Source: Vibrio brasiliensis LMG 20546
GTDB lineage: Bacteria > Pseudomonadota > Gammaproteobacteria > Enterobacterales > Vibrionaceae
DNA length: 64,000 nucleotides
Direction: 5' to 3'
Assembly: GCF_000189255.1 (NCBI RefSeq)
Contig: NZ_AEVS01000104.1
Location: 16,556-80,555, forward strand
In this document: one piece after another, positions 51,868 to 61,157 of the stretch
Numbering within the stretch: position 1 is the stretch's first letter
Layout: the number at the start of each line of letters is the position of its first letter
Position numbers and translations under genes: made by a program
Notes under the pieces: model-generated
Told to the model about the DNA's origin: nothing
Seen by the model: the letters and a program-made list of their open reading frames with translations, nothing else
The model's database searches: none

Positions 51868-53865
51868 ATGACGATATTTTTAAAAAAATTCTCGCTTCAT
51901 CATATATTTACTGTTTTAGCAGGTATTCCACTTATCCTTGCACTAATGATGGCTGTAGAGCTTTCACTCAGCCAGAAAAACACCGTGGAACAGGCTAATA
52001 CAGATAAAGAGATCATCCAACTCACGTTGCTATACGATAATCTTGCCCACAATCTTGCCGTGGAGCGTGGCTTAACTGCTGGTGTTCTTGGCAGTAAAGG
52101 GGCCGCCGAGCAGGTTGCTAAACTCAAAGCTCAACGAACCATTGCAGATCAACACATTGCTGCTTTTAAGGCATTCAACCCACACTATATCTCGACTGAT
52201 TTAGCCACCAAACTTAAGCAAACTATCCTTTCTGAGCTATCTCAAATCAACGATATTCGTAGTCAGGTTGACCAACTAGCACCACAAAGATCCCCTTTCG
52301 CCTACTACTCTAACCTGAACCAACTCGCGATCGATAATGCTTCGCTATTGGTATCAGGGGTCACCAATGCGGAAACCACCAAGTTGGGTAACTCGTTAAC
52401 CTCGATCATGACGATTAAAGAGAGAGCAGGACAGGTCCGCGGCGCGCTTAACGGTGCATTTGCCAGAAAGCAATCTTCTCCAGGTCAGTACACCGCGATT
52501 GAAAACTACCTTAACTCAGGCAAGTACAGTGAACGACTAGCAACGTTGACCATGCCTAGAGAGTACTTAGTACAGTTTGATAACGCTAAACAAAATCCAA
52601 TCTGGAAGCAGGTAGAAGAGATTCAGGACAAATACCTTGCCCAGAAAGACAGTCTGGCAAATCTGCAAGGTCCTTCGGCTCTGTCTTGGTTTGGCGCTGC
52701 GACTGAACGAATCAAACTCGTCAACAAGATTCGTAATAGTCTGGTAGAGCAAATGACTACGATAGTAACTGAACAAGCCAATGCTGCGATGTGGCAAATG
52801 AGTATTATGATTGCAACAACCCTTTGTTTGGGCGTTGTGCTGATTGGTGGCCTCATCGTGAGTCTAAGCAGCCTGAAAAGTCGAGTTGGAGAGCTTACCT
52901 CTGAGTTGGCACATATGTCTGATACCAATAACCTCAGTGTGGTTCTCAATGCTGATGGCAAAAACGAACTGTCGCAAATCTCTGTCAGCGTTAATGGCTT
53001 AGTCGCCAGCATCAAGAACCTGTTACTACGCGTGACGGACAGCAACAGCCACAGTAATGAAAGGCTGGCACAAATGGTTCAAGGCGCAGATGACCTTGGT
53101 GACAGTAGTCGCGCCACCGCCGATAAATGTAGCAATATCGCAACCGCGATGACTGAACTTTCGCAGTCGAGCCTCGAAATTGCCGCTTCTTCTGAACGCG
53201 CGCTTGAAGAAACGGAACAGATGACCAATAAAGTACTGACTTGCCAGCAACAAAGTCAGTCTTCCTATGACATTGTTCAGGCTCTGGTTGACCAGATAGA
53301 GCAGACTCAAACCTGTATGTTGCAGCTTGAGCAAGATGCACAAAGTGTCAGCAAGATTGTCGAAACCATCAATGGCATTTCCGAACAAACCAACTTGCTC
53401 GCGCTTAACGCAGCGATCGAGGCAGCGCGTGCCGGTGAGCATGGTCGCGGCTTTGCGGTAGTATCATCTGAAGTGAGAGACCTTGCCCAGCGAAGCAAAG
53501 AAGCGACGGAACATATCTCTCAGCTGCTGGGTAACATTACCAATAACACCCAAACCGCAGTAAGCAACATGCATAAGAGTCGTGAAGCCACTGACTCAAC
53601 ATTCAACTCTGTCTCTGAGGTAAACAGCAGTGTATCTCAGCTTGAAGCTTTGATTGAAACCGTTAACGAGCATATCACCACCATTGCTAACTCTACGGTT
53701 GAACAATCTAAAGCAAGTGAAGCCGTGGATAAGGATGTCGATGTGTTGACTGAAATTGCCCAGACGACCGGCCACCTTGCCGACACAATGAATGAGATTG
53801 TAACCAGTTACCGGGAAGAGGTTAACGAAGTCAACGAGCAGTTGCAGGAGTTTAAACTCGCTTAA
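51868..53865 (+). CDS. Methyl-accepting chemotaxis protein with NIT (nitrate/nitrite-sensing) domain
   Basis: 665 aa. Membrane helix at about residues 15-35; periplasmic NIT-type sensor domain ([45 protein letters not shown], the ERG and ERAG arginine motifs); second helix near 312-336; HAMP; cytoplasmic signalling tip [30 protein letters not shown], which is the CheA/CheW contact hairpin. AGGAGG five bases before ATG 51868 fixes the start; a TTG/GTG-type upstream extension is not used. The ligand is inferred from the family only. Confidence 0.9.
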   Translation: MTIFLKKFSLHHIFTVLAGIPLILALMMAVELSLSQKNTVEQANTDKEIIQLTLLYDNLAHNLAVERGLTAGVLGSKGAAEQVAKLKAQRTIADQHIAAFKAFNPHYISTDLATKLKQTILSELSQINDIRSQVDQLAPQRSPFAYYSNLNQLAIDNASLLVSGVTNAETTKLGNSLTSIMTIKERAGQVRGALNGAFARKQSSPGQYTAIENYLNSGKYSERLATLTMPREYLVQFDNAKQNPIWKQVEEIQDKYLAQKDSLANLQGPSALSWFGAATERIKLVNKIRNSLVEQMTTIVTEQANAAMWQMSIMIATTLCLGVVLIGGLIVSLSSLKSRVGELTSELAHMSDTNNLSVVLNADGKNELSQISVSVNGLVASIKNLLLRVTDSNSHSNERLAQMVQGADDLGDSSRATADKCSNIATAMTELSQSSLEIAASSERALEETEQMTNKVLTCQQQSQSSYDIVQALVDQIEQTQTCMLQLEQDAQSVSKIVETINGISEQTNLLALNAAIEAARAGEHGRGFAVVSSEVRDLAQRSKEATEHISQLLGNITNNTQTAVSNMHKSREATDSTFNSVSEVNSSVSQLEALIETVNEHITTIANSTVEQSKASEAVDKDVDVLTEIAQTTGHLADTMNEIVTSYREEVNEVNEQLQEFKLA

Positions 53866-53873
53866 AGCAAGTA

Positions 53874-53902
53874 TAAAAAAGTGGCCAAGTGCCACTTTTT
53901 TT
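53874..53902 (+). terminator. Intrinsic terminator of the chemoreceptor gene
   Basis: AAGTGGC / GCCACTT stem with a 5-base loop and T8. The A6 run before it gives a weaker tail on the minus strand for the convergent gene, whose stop codon overlaps it. Confidence 0.85.
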
Positions 53903-54512
53903 ATTTCTGTAAACTCAATGAGATACGTACAAAGTCACCGTCTTCAAACTCTACTTTGTGTTCAAACAGAGAGGAGGAATAGATGGTGCGCATAAAGGTA
54001 TGCTTCTCGCCATGCGTACCACGGAACAACATTGATATATCCGCAACCAGACGGTTACGATTATTAAAGTGAGCGTTTAGATCCGTTGATAGCACGCACA
54101 GTAAACAGCCTTTAGGATTATGCTTAAGGTCGACCTTTTGTGGGCTCGACACCAGTACCGTAGTGTTCAGTTCCCTTTCTAAGGTATTAACCAACAATAA
54201 AAAGCTATCCAGATGAGGTAGTTCATCCCCTTCAACCGGCGTCAGTAGATTTCCGAGCAAGGCTTCCATATCAAGGCGCTGCGCTCGGGCATGACTGACC
54301 AACGAACGAACTTTCTTCTTAAACGGCTTGTATTTCTTACTGTTTGCCGCCTTATTCAACCATGCCGAGAGAATATCGTTAACATCAGAACGAGATTTTC
54401 GAGTCAAAGCCAAAGCAGAATGGTTAGTGCGCAAATGCAGCAAAGCGTGAAGAGCGAGTTCAGCTAATAGCGGCTCAAACTCAGGTTTAATTTTAGTATG
54501 GATACTGCGCAT
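53901..54512 (-). CDS. Hypothetical protein, probably DUF2913 family
   Basis: 203 aa, no signal peptide or membrane helix. The helical N-terminal half includes ALLHLRTNHSALALTRKSRSDVN and KPFKKKVRSLVSHARAQ. The C-terminal half has LLVNTLERELN, VLSTDLNAHFNNRNRL and ISMLFRGTHGEKH. The layout resembles the DUF2913 family of Vibrio and Shewanella, but I am working from memory. Function unknown. The ribosome-binding site is weak. Confidence 0.6.
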   Translation of the reverse strand: MRSIHTKIKPEFEPLLAELALHALLHLRTNHSALALTRKSRSDVNDILSAWLNKAANSKKYKPFKKKVRSLVSHARAQRLDMEALLGNLLTPVEGDELPHLDSFLLLVNTLERELNTTVLVSSPQKVDLKHNPKGCLLCVLSTDLNAHFNNRNRLVADISMLFRGTHGEKHTFMRTIYSSSLFEHKVEFEDGDFVRISLSLQK

Positions 54513-54756
54513 TTTTAACTAAAGATGGGTACTCAGTTTGAACTAGACTAAAACGGAAACGTTAGAGGAGCGACATGCTACCGAAAAGCACAGCTTATGT
54601 ACAGAGAGCATATTAAATCGGTTGAAATAGACTCACTTTGACGTGATGTGTCACGCTATAAACTAAAGCAAACCAGTTCACCTATCTCCACACTTACTGC
54701 ACATTTCGTCAGTAACATTGCTACTTATACACTCAGTTATAAGTGGGAATTACAGG

Positions 54757-55986
54757 ATGAATAGTCACAGAGACCGTCTATCAATACTATTTATTTGTTT
54801 ACTCAGCGGCTGCAACGGTGGCGATTCTGATTCAGTAACCGACAGCCAGTTATCACAAACGGCTGGTGCATTGAATTGGGAGTCTGCCATCAACTTTTGT
54901 CAATCTCTGGATTACGCTGACTATAGCGATTGGCGACTACCGAACATTAAAGAACTGCATAGCATCGTCGATTACTCCCGCTCGCCTGACACTAGTGGCT
55001 CAGCGGCTATTGACCCAGTATTTTTCTCGACCGAAATCATCAATGAAGAAGGTCAGACTGATTACCCTTATTATTGGAGTAGCACTACCCACCTGTCCGA
55101 TTCGGGTTCAACCGCCAATGCCGCCTATATCGCGTTTGGTAGAGCTCTTGGCTATATGGATGGAGAATGGAAAGATGTCCACGGAGCAGGCGCACAAAGA
55201 AGCGACCCAAAAACAGGGGACGCCAGTGACTACCCTGAAGGCCACGGTCCCCAAGGTGACGCGATCAGGATTGAAAACCATGTCCGATGCGTCAGGGATG
55301 ATAGTACTGTGTCTACTCCTTCCTATATCATTGTCGATACAAATCAGACAACCAGTACCACATCTACCTTTGGTGAGGACTCGGATTACGCTGGAACTCA
55401 ACCCTCTTATTCAGCAAGCAGTAGCGATGTAACAGAAGACAATAACACCGGGTTAATGTGGCAAAAAGATATGGGTTCTAAAGTGAGTTATAGCGACGCA
55501 TTGAGTGGCGCTGCTGCTTCAACCCTCGGTGGTTACACTGACTGGCGACTGCCTACGATCAAAGAGCTGTATTCACTTATTCTATTTTCAGGTGAAGATG
55601 CTACCTCGTGCACTGGCTCAGCAGATGACTGTACAACAGAGAAATTCATCGATACTAGCTACTTCGATCAACCTTATGGCGATACAGACAGTGGAGAAAG
55701 GGTCATTGATGCTCAGACATGGAGTAGCTCCGAGTACGTTAGCACCACAATGGACGGTGATGACACCGTGTTTGGCGTTAACTTTGTCGACGGAAGAATA
55801 AAAGGATACGGCACATACGATGGAGCCAGTGGCAGTGATAAGCTGCTCTATGCTCGATATGTTCGCGGAAGCGCTGACTATCAATCTTCAACTTTTGTTG
55901 ATAACTCAGATGGTACCATCACTGACAACGCAACCGGATTAATGTGGCTGCAATACGACAGCGGTTATCTTACATCTGATGACTAA
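54757..55986 (+). CDS. DUF1566 (Lcl C-terminal type) lipoprotein with swapped halves
   Basis: 409 aa. Signal peptide with lipobox LLSGC (Cys19), so an outer- or inner-membrane lipoprotein. Two DUF1566 units: residues about 37-181 (GALNWESAINF, DWRLPNIKEL, ending HVRCVRD) and about 191-409 (IVDTNQTT, NTGLMWQKDMG, TDWRLPTIKELYSL, ending TGLMWLQYDSG). In the usual proteins of this kind the unit that starts IVDT-QTT comes first and the one that ends VRCVRG comes last; here they are the other way round. No function is known for the family beyond surface or adhesin-like roles. Start is ATG 54757, with GGGAAT upstream; a TTG at 54718 is rejected. Confidence 0.8.
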   Translation: MNSHRDRLSILFICLLSGCNGGDSDSVTDSQLSQTAGALNWESAINFCQSLDYADYSDWRLPNIKELHSIVDYSRSPDTSGSAAIDPVFFSTEIINEEGQTDYPYYWSSTTHLSDSGSTANAAYIAFGRALGYMDGEWKDVHGAGAQRSDPKTGDASDYPEGHGPQGDAIRIENHVRCVRDDSTVSTPSYIIVDTNQTTSTTSTFGEDSDYAGTQPSYSASSSDVTEDNNTGLMWQKDMGSKVSYSDALSGAAASTLGGYTDWRLPTIKELYSLILFSGEDATSCTGSADDCTTEKFIDTSYFDQPYGDTDSGERVIDAQTWSSSEYVSTTMDGDDTVFGVNFVDGRIKGYGTYDGASGSDKLLYARYVRGSADYQSSTFVDNSDGTITDNATGLMWLQYDSGYLTSDD

Positions 55987-56046
55987 GGTAAGCTTCAGGC
56001 GGTGCTCTGAGGTTACAATCACCGCCATAACTTGTGACTGTTCAGT

Positions 56047-56586
56047 TTAGTATTCCAGAGTACCGCGTATTGGGTAGTTATTACTCGGATCTCGAATCCA
56101 GGCCAGACCCCGACTTAATGCACCCAACTCCGGACGTACAAATGGATTATTCGAAATGTCCACCACGTGCAGAGCGCCCTGCTCATTGACGATAAACAAT
56201 CCTGGTTCAGCAAAGTTATGATCTGTCTCCTGTTCAGAACGTGGCTCAGAAATATACAGCCCTAGTAGCTGCATTTGCGACTGAGTTAATCCAAACGCGA
56301 TGGGAAATGAGATATCCAGCTTTTCAAGGTGCTCCATCAATTGCGCTTTCGAGTCTCCACTAACAGCAATAATGCCCACGCCCGCATCAGCAAATGCCTG
56401 CTGGTAACTTTCTAGTTCATTCAGATACTTTGTGCATAGCGGGCAATGTTTGCCTCGGTAAACAAAGACAGCTTGCCAGGTCATTCCTTCTTGCGGCTTA
56501 GCGATCTCTACCGTGGTGTTATCTAAACGAGTCGCGCTTATATTTGGAAACGCCTCCCCTGCTTTCAACTTTACTGAATGTCCCAT
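56047..56586 (-). CDS. Peroxiredoxin-like (AhpC/TSA) protein
   Basis: 179-aa thioredoxin-fold protein: VFVYRGKHCPLCTKYLNEL with a CPLC active site, GIIAVSGDSKAQLMEHLEKL, and FIVNEQGALHVVDISNNPF. It is probably a thiol peroxidase or redox protein; CPLC with four residues resembles a thioredoxin-like CxxC more than the single peroxidatic Cys of classical Prx. AGGAG about 8 bases before the ATG supports the start. It is divergent from gloA, and the shared control region could coordinate an electrophile/oxidant response. Confidence 0.78.
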   Translation of the reverse strand: MGHSVKLKAGEAFPNISATRLDNTTVEIAKPQEGMTWQAVFVYRGKHCPLCTKYLNELESYQQAFADAGVGIIAVSGDSKAQLMEHLEKLDISFPIAFGLTQSQMQLLGLYISEPRSEQETDHNFAEPGLFIVNEQGALHVVDISNNPFVRPELGALSRGLAWIRDPSNNYPIRGTLEY

Positions 56587-56822
56587 TCCATCTCTCCTAA
56601 TGATGAGTTATCGCTACGCCTTGATCCAGTTAAGCAAAAAGCCTAGTGAATGCAAACGCGCAGCGAACGAATTCAATCAAACGTATTACTTAAGTGTAAT
56701 AACAGAACATTATGCAATTGATAATTTATGATAATTTCTTTTTTAAAAACAAACACTCTATTCTGAGCTCACTTCCTGCTCACGCTTTAAATGCTGGGCC
56801 AAACCACAACTTCGAGAGCAAT

Positions 56823-57209
56823 ATGAAACTTCTTCACACTATGATTCGAGTGACAGACCTTGATAAATCGATCGAGTTTTATACCAAGGTTCTGGGTATG
56901 AGCGTCTTGGATCGTTTCGAAAACCCTGAATACCGCTACACGCTCGTGTTCGTCGGTAACCCTGAGCATCCAGAAAGATCAACCATCGAATTGACTCATA
57001 ACTGGGATACGGACAGCTATGAGCTGGGTAACGCTTTCGGCCATTTGGCATTAGGGAGTGAAGATATTTACGCAGCCTGTGACAAAATCAAACAACTTGG
57101 CGGCAACATTACCCGTGAGCCAGGGCCAATGAAGGGCGGCAGCACGCATATCGCTTTTGTCACTGACCCTGACGGTTACCAAATCGAACTGATTCAAACT
57201 AGCAAGTAA
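56823..57209 (+). CDS. gloA: Lactoylglutathione lyase (glyoxalase I)
   Basis: Metal-dependent enzyme converting the methylglyoxal-glutathione hemithioacetal to S-lactoylglutathione. It is 128 aa with two beta-alpha-beta-beta-beta units. Metal ligands: His in KLLHTMIRV (His5), Glu in STIELTHNW, His in FGHLALG and Glu in GYQIELIQ. I start at ATG 56823; the longer frame from 56712 is not family sequence. nemA follows after 11 bases, so they are an operon, in the reverse order to E. coli nemA-gloA. Confidence 0.93.
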   Translation: MKLLHTMIRVTDLDKSIEFYTKVLGMSVLDRFENPEYRYTLVFVGNPEHPERSTIELTHNWDTDSYELGNAFGHLALGSEDIYAACDKIKQLGGNITREPGPMKGGSTHIAFVTDPDGYQIELIQTSK

Positions 57210-57220
57210 TAGGTATTGTG

Positions 57221-58321
57221 ATGAAAGATTCCATGTTTCAAACCATTCAACTTGGTCAGCTAACACTGGCTAACCGAATCGTAATGCCGCCAATGACTCG
57301 TTCGCGTGCCAGTCAACCGGGTAATATCGCCAACGAAATGATGGCTCAATATTACGCCCAGCGCGCGAGTGCAGGTTTGATCGTCGCTGAAGGAACTCAG
57401 ATTTCGCCTATGGGTCAGGGTTACGCCTGGACACCGGGGATCTACAGCCAGGAGCAAATTGCTGGCTGGAAGAAAGTCACAGATGCAGTACATGCTAAAG
57501 GTGGCGCCATCTTTGCTCAGCTATGGCATGTTGGTCGTGTCACTCACCCTGACAACATTGGTGGCGAGCAACCTATTTCTTCGTCGGCGCTTAAAGCGGA
57601 GAACGTAAAAGTATTTATCGACAACGGCTCCGATGAGCCTGGCTTTGTCGATGTCGTTGAGCCACGTGCGATGACCAAACAAGATATCGAACACGTCATT
57701 GGCGAATATCGTCAGGCGGCGCTAAACGCGATTGAAGCTGGTTTTGATGGTATCGAGCTACATGCAGCCAACGGCTACCTAATTAATCAATTCATCGACT
57801 CACAAGCAAACAACCGCAGCGACGAATATGGTGGCAGTATTGAAAACCGCCTGCGTTTCTTAGGTGAAGTGGTTGAAGCTATGTCTGACGCAATCGGTGC
57901 AGACCGTGTAGGTGTTCGACTGGCTCCATTTACCTCGCTTAATGGAACAGTAGATAACACTCCGGTGGAAACCTACACCGCAGCGGCAGCTCTGCTTAAC
58001 AAACTGAATGTGGTTTACATGCACATTGCCGAAGTAGACTGGGATGATGCTCCGGATACACCGGTAAGGTTTAAACAAGCAGTACGTGAAGCGTACCAGG
58101 GCGTGATTATTTACGCCGGACGCTACGATACAGACAAAGCAGCCAAAGCGCTTGAGGGTGGACTGGCAGATATGATTGGATTTGGTCGCCCATTTATCGC
58201 CAACCCGGATCTGCCAAATCGCATTAGAAACGGCTATCCACTCGCTGCGCACGATCCAGCAACGCTATTTGGCGGTAATGAAAAAGGTCTGCTTGACTAC
58301 CCTGAGTATCAAGCGGTCTAA
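57221..58321 (+). CDS. nemA: N-ethylmaleimide reductase (old yellow enzyme family)
   Basis: FMN- and NADPH-dependent ene reductase that detoxifies electrophiles. It is 366 aa (E. coli 365). TIM barrel with VMPPMTRSRA, the substrate-binding His/Asn in IELHAANGYLINQF, EYGGSIENRLRF, and the C-terminal FMN phosphate site IGFGRPFIANPDLP. It is co-transcribed with gloA. In E. coli the pair is controlled by NemR encoded just upstream; no nemR is present here. ATG 57221 is used; GTG 57218 is adjacent. Confidence 0.94.
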   Translation: MKDSMFQTIQLGQLTLANRIVMPPMTRSRASQPGNIANEMMAQYYAQRASAGLIVAEGTQISPMGQGYAWTPGIYSQEQIAGWKKVTDAVHAKGGAIFAQLWHVGRVTHPDNIGGEQPISSSALKAENVKVFIDNGSDEPGFVDVVEPRAMTKQDIEHVIGEYRQAALNAIEAGFDGIELHAANGYLINQFIDSQANNRSDEYGGSIENRLRFLGEVVEAMSDAIGADRVGVRLAPFTSLNGTVDNTPVETYTAAAALLNKLNVVYMHIAEVDWDDAPDTPVRFKQAVREAYQGVIIYAGRYDTDKAAKALEGGLADMIGFGRPFIANPDLPNRIRNGYPLAAHDPATLFGGNEKGLLDYPEYQAV

Positions 58322-58374
58322 AACTGGCTAAGTCGATGAGGTTACCTCTCTTCAACTCAGCTTACTAAGCAAAA

Positions 58375-58407
58375 GGCTAACACGCCCCCCAGTGTTAGCC
58401 TTTTTTT
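58375..58407 (+). terminator. Intrinsic terminator of gloA-nemA
   Basis: GGCTAACAC / GTGTTAGCC perfect 9-bp stem, 8-base loop, T7 tail, 54 bases past nemA. Confidence 0.93.
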
Positions 58408-58445
58408 GCAATTGCACCAACGGCCACACCACTACAGAACCACAG

Positions 58446-58487
58446 AAACGCAAAAGCCCCGACAACTCTTTGAGTTATCGGGGCTTT
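58446..58487 (-). terminator. Terminator of a displaced tRNA gene
   Basis: On the minus strand AAAGCCCCGATAACTC / GAGTTGTCGGGGCTTT (16-bp stem with one G-U pair, 3-base loop) then TTTTGCGTTT. No minus-strand gene is left upstream of it, but the tRNA 3' end at 58497-58513 points into it, so it is the old tRNA terminator, cut off from its gene by the island. Confidence 0.75.
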
Positions 58488-58496
58488 CAGAATAAA

Positions 58497-58513
58497 TGGC
58501 ACGCCCTGTAGGA
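58497..58513 (-). other. Attachment-site core: 3' end of a tRNA-Arg(UCU)-like gene
   Basis: The minus strand reads TCCTACAGGGCGTGCCA, the T-stem, acceptor and CCA end of an argU-type tRNA (E. coli ends TCCTGCAGGGCGCGCCA). The sequence to the right (58514 on) does not continue as a tRNA. This is the junction left when an element integrates in the 3' end of a tRNA: the chromosome is on the left and the island on the right. The whole tRNA should be at the far end, beyond 64000. Confidence 0.7.
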
Positions 58514-58650
58514 ATTAGACCACAATTTCAACCTTACTTAACCATGCTTAATTGAGCCATATTATCTTTTATATTCAACTAGTTAATTAAACTTTAGTCA
58601 TATGGATAATTTAACCAAAATAGCCTAAAATTAACCTAATTTCACCCCAT

Positions 58651-58672
58651 CGGCACCACCACGGCACCACCA
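58651..58672 (+). repeat. Two tandem 11-bp direct repeats before the integrase gene
   Basis: CGGCACCACCA occurs twice head to tail (58651-58661, 58662-58672), 20 bases before the integrase ATG. Short direct repeats next to int in an element end are typical arm-type binding sites for the integrase N-terminal domain. Confidence 0.6.
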
Positions 58673-58691
58673 GAATCGAGGTTAAGTTATT

Positions 58692-60014
58692 ATGGTATCG
58701 GGAATTAACTTCACAAAACGCATGTTAGAGAATCTCGAATTACCCAAAAAACGCACCAGATATGCAGATATCGGTGGTACAAACAGTGTTCGCGGACTGG
58801 GGTTAGATGTTACTCCATCTGGAGACAAAACATTCCGATATGTGCAAAAGGTTAACGGTCGCAACGTCAAAGTCACCATTGGCAAATTCCCAGAGATTAC
58901 CGTTGAGTTAGCTAGAAGCCATGCGCGCGACATAGCCCAACAGATAGCTGGTGGTATAAATCCAAACGTAGAAAAGCGCAAAAAGCGAAACGCAGATACA
59001 TTTAATGACCTGTTCACCATATATGAAGAGTTGTTCAAGTTAGATATCAAAGCTGGCAAAAGGAGAGAGTCTAGCCTAACCAGCAGTAAAACCCTTTATC
59101 GACTGCACTTAAAGGCAAAAGTTGGCAATACCCCTATCGACAACTTCACCAAGGCTGATGCCAAGCAGCTCCTTAATCGAATCCTATCTGAGAAAGGATA
59201 CAGCTTACACAACCACACCCTTACCCTGCTCAAGTCAATGTTCAATAGAGCTGATGTCCCGACAAATCCGTTTGGTACTCTGAAGAAAATTGACGAGTCT
59301 TATCATCGTAGGCAGAGAACGCTAAGCCCCGAAGAGCTACAACGATTGTTTAAGTCCCTCGACCAAGAACAAGAAGTTTACCAAGACTGTGTGTTGCTAC
59401 TTCTACTCACCGGACAACGCAAGGCGACGGTTCTTTCTATGGAGTGGAGGGAGATCAATAGGGAAAACCAAACATGGTCTATTCCAACATCAAAAATCAA
59501 AAGCAAGAAGCCCCACGTAGTGCCGCTTACCTCGGAAGCCATGGCGATACTGGAAAGGCGCGCAAAATCGTCTCCTCGAGGCGAAGAGTTCGTATTTCCT
59601 AGCAGACGAAGTCAATCGGGTCACATAACAGATAAAAGCGGTAAGGGGGGCTTTTGGAGACGAATAACCGAACGTGCTGGACTGTATAACTCAGATCCAG
59701 AGAAAAACCTTCAAGTACATGATCTAAGGCGTACCTTAGCCACTTATCAGGTTAGTTCTGGAGGTTCGCTGCAAGCCACCAGCAAATTACTAGGTCACTC
59801 CAATGTAAGCATTACATCGGATGTATATGCGCACCTGTCGGTAGATATTGTTAGACAAGAGCTAGAACAGACCACCAACTATATGCTTGGTGGTCAAGAA
59901 AGTAGTGACTTAGATAAGCTCAAGCAAGAGATATCTTCATTAAATCCAGAAGATAAGCAGCAATTGTTGGAATTCTTGTCGAAGGAGCTGAGTCATTCCC
60001 GTTTCAACAACTAG
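58692..60014 (+). CDS. int: Tyrosine integrase, P4/DUF4102 type
   Basis: Site-specific recombinase that inserts and excises the island. It is 440 aa. The N-terminal arm-DNA-binding DUF4102 domain spans about 1-90 (GLGLDVTPSGDKTFRYVQ, GKFPEITVELARSHARDI). The core-binding SAM-like domain spans about 100-190. The catalytic domain has Arg in LLTGQRKATVLSMEW, HDLRRT (His-x-x-Arg), LLGHSNVSI (His) and the nucleophile Tyr in DVYAHLS. GAGG lies about 10 bases before the ATG. It is immediately inside the att core and transcribed away from it. Confidence 0.93.
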   Translation: MVSGINFTKRMLENLELPKKRTRYADIGGTNSVRGLGLDVTPSGDKTFRYVQKVNGRNVKVTIGKFPEITVELARSHARDIAQQIAGGINPNVEKRKKRNADTFNDLFTIYEELFKLDIKAGKRRESSLTSSKTLYRLHLKAKVGNTPIDNFTKADAKQLLNRILSEKGYSLHNHTLTLLKSMFNRADVPTNPFGTLKKIDESYHRRQRTLSPEELQRLFKSLDQEQEVYQDCVLLLLLTGQRKATVLSMEWREINRENQTWSIPTSKIKSKKPHVVPLTSEAMAILERRAKSSPRGEEFVFPSRRSQSGHITDKSGKGGFWRRITERAGLYNSDPEKNLQVHDLRRTLATYQVSSGGSLQATSKLLGHSNVSITSDVYAHLSVDIVRQELEQTTNYMLGGQESSDLDKLKQEISSLNPEDKQQLLEFLSKELSHSRFNN

Positions 60015-60044
60015 TTCTGTAGCGAAACCTATTTCCTTATGATT

Positions 60045-61157
60045 TTATTTCTTAATGTTCTTAATCATATTTCCCAACTGCTCTAAACCGTCGAAGGTGC
60101 TAGGCAGTTTCTCGGAGTCCGATATGATTCCGCTGAAAATAAGGTTTTCAAACCTGTCTAGCAAGTCAGAATCTTTCTCTTTAATTCCTTTTGCGTATTC
60201 GGCGTAACCCTGTATGAATGAGCACAAAGTCTTACGTAGTTCTATTTGCATGACCTGTGTTTTTACAGAGCGGTAATTCATCAGAATAATTCTGAAGAAA
60301 TAAATCAGAATTACTTCGATAGATACTAGAGGCATTAACCTGACCAAACTACCTAAGCCATCGAATGTTTTAGCAGCTTCACCAAAGGTAAGCGCCCAAA
60401 ACTCCAGAACTAAAGGAGTCAGTATCAAGATTGCCATACCAACGAGTGACCAAAATAGCCATTTTTGCTCAGTTTTCTTATCCTCAGAAAGCTTGTCAAA
60501 TCCTTGGTATAAGCCAACGAAGTTGTACGCGGTTTTTAGAGTGTTTAACTTCCCACTCAGTTCACCAACGGTTTTTTCTTTCGTTTCTAACTCAGCATCC
60601 CACTCTTTCTTTAACCTCTCCGCATCATCCAGTCGCTCTTTGAAGTCGACCGCTGACTTGATGTTATTGTTAGCAAGAAATTTTTTTAGAATGTTTCCGG
60701 GCATGATATTAAAGGCATAGTGTAGTTGCCATCTATCATCAGAACTTACTTCCAGTGAACCATAATCCTCTGTTATTTTGCTAATGAGGGGTGCAATCTC
60801 ATGTTCACCTTGTCTACTAGCATCGGTTAAAAAATCGTACTCCAGCAAGAAACGCACTGAGTCCGTGTAAATAGATAAGAAAGCTTTAGGGTCTTCATAA
60901 CTAAAAGAACGTAAGTCCTCGATAAAACTATTGCCCCGATGTTCAATATTAAAAGGGCAGTTCTCGTCCCAATCATCAGGATTACGGATGATCAATCCAA
61001 CTATAGCTCTAACGATGTCTAGACGAACGCGCTCCCTGCCTCCTGCTGCTGGATTATCTTTAGTATTGTTTAAAAAGCGTTTGATTATGGCTTGAACATT
61101 CGTTGAACGAAATAAACTTGTCCTATCATTTGCCTCAGTAGACTTAATATTATTCAT
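60045..61157 (-). CDS. Coiled-coil two-helix membrane protein coupled to the KAP NTPase
   Basis: 370 aa, no family recognised. A soluble, mostly helical N-terminal region (1-165) is followed by a coiled coil at about 170-210 (DFKERLDDAERLKKEWDAEL), then membrane helices at about 233-256 (WLFWSLVGMAILILTPLVL) and 271-293 (MPLVSIEVILIYFFRII), and a roughly 75-residue C-terminal cytoplasmic helical tail. Its ATG overlaps the last 8 bases of the KAP gene, so the two are translated together and the proteins probably form one membrane complex. It is AT-rich compared with the core genes to the left. Function unknown; a partner or effector in a defence system is inference. Confidence 0.75.
   Translation of the reverse strand: MNNIKSTEANDRTSLFRSTNVQAIIKRFLNNTKDNPAAGGRERVRLDIVRAIVGLIIRNPDDWDENCPFNIEHRGNSFIEDLRSFSYEDPKAFLSIYTDSVRFLLEYDFLTDASRQGEHEIAPLISKITEDYGSLEVSSDDRWQLHYAFNIMPGNILKKFLANNNIKSAVDFKERLDDAERLKKEWDAELETKEKTVGELSGKLNTLKTAYNFVGLYQGFDKLSEDKKTEQKWLFWSLVGMAILILTPLVLEFWALTFGEAAKTFDGLGSLVRLMPLVSIEVILIYFFRIILMNYRSVKTQVMQIELRKTLCSFIQGYAEYAKGIKEKDSDLLDRFENLIFSGIISDSEKLPSTFDGLEQLGNMIKNIKK

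Noticed and set aside
54718-54756. TTG-start extension of the DUF1566 lipoprotein
   Set aside because: It would put 13 residues before the signal peptide and displace the lipobox; ATG 54757 gives a normal lipoprotein signal.
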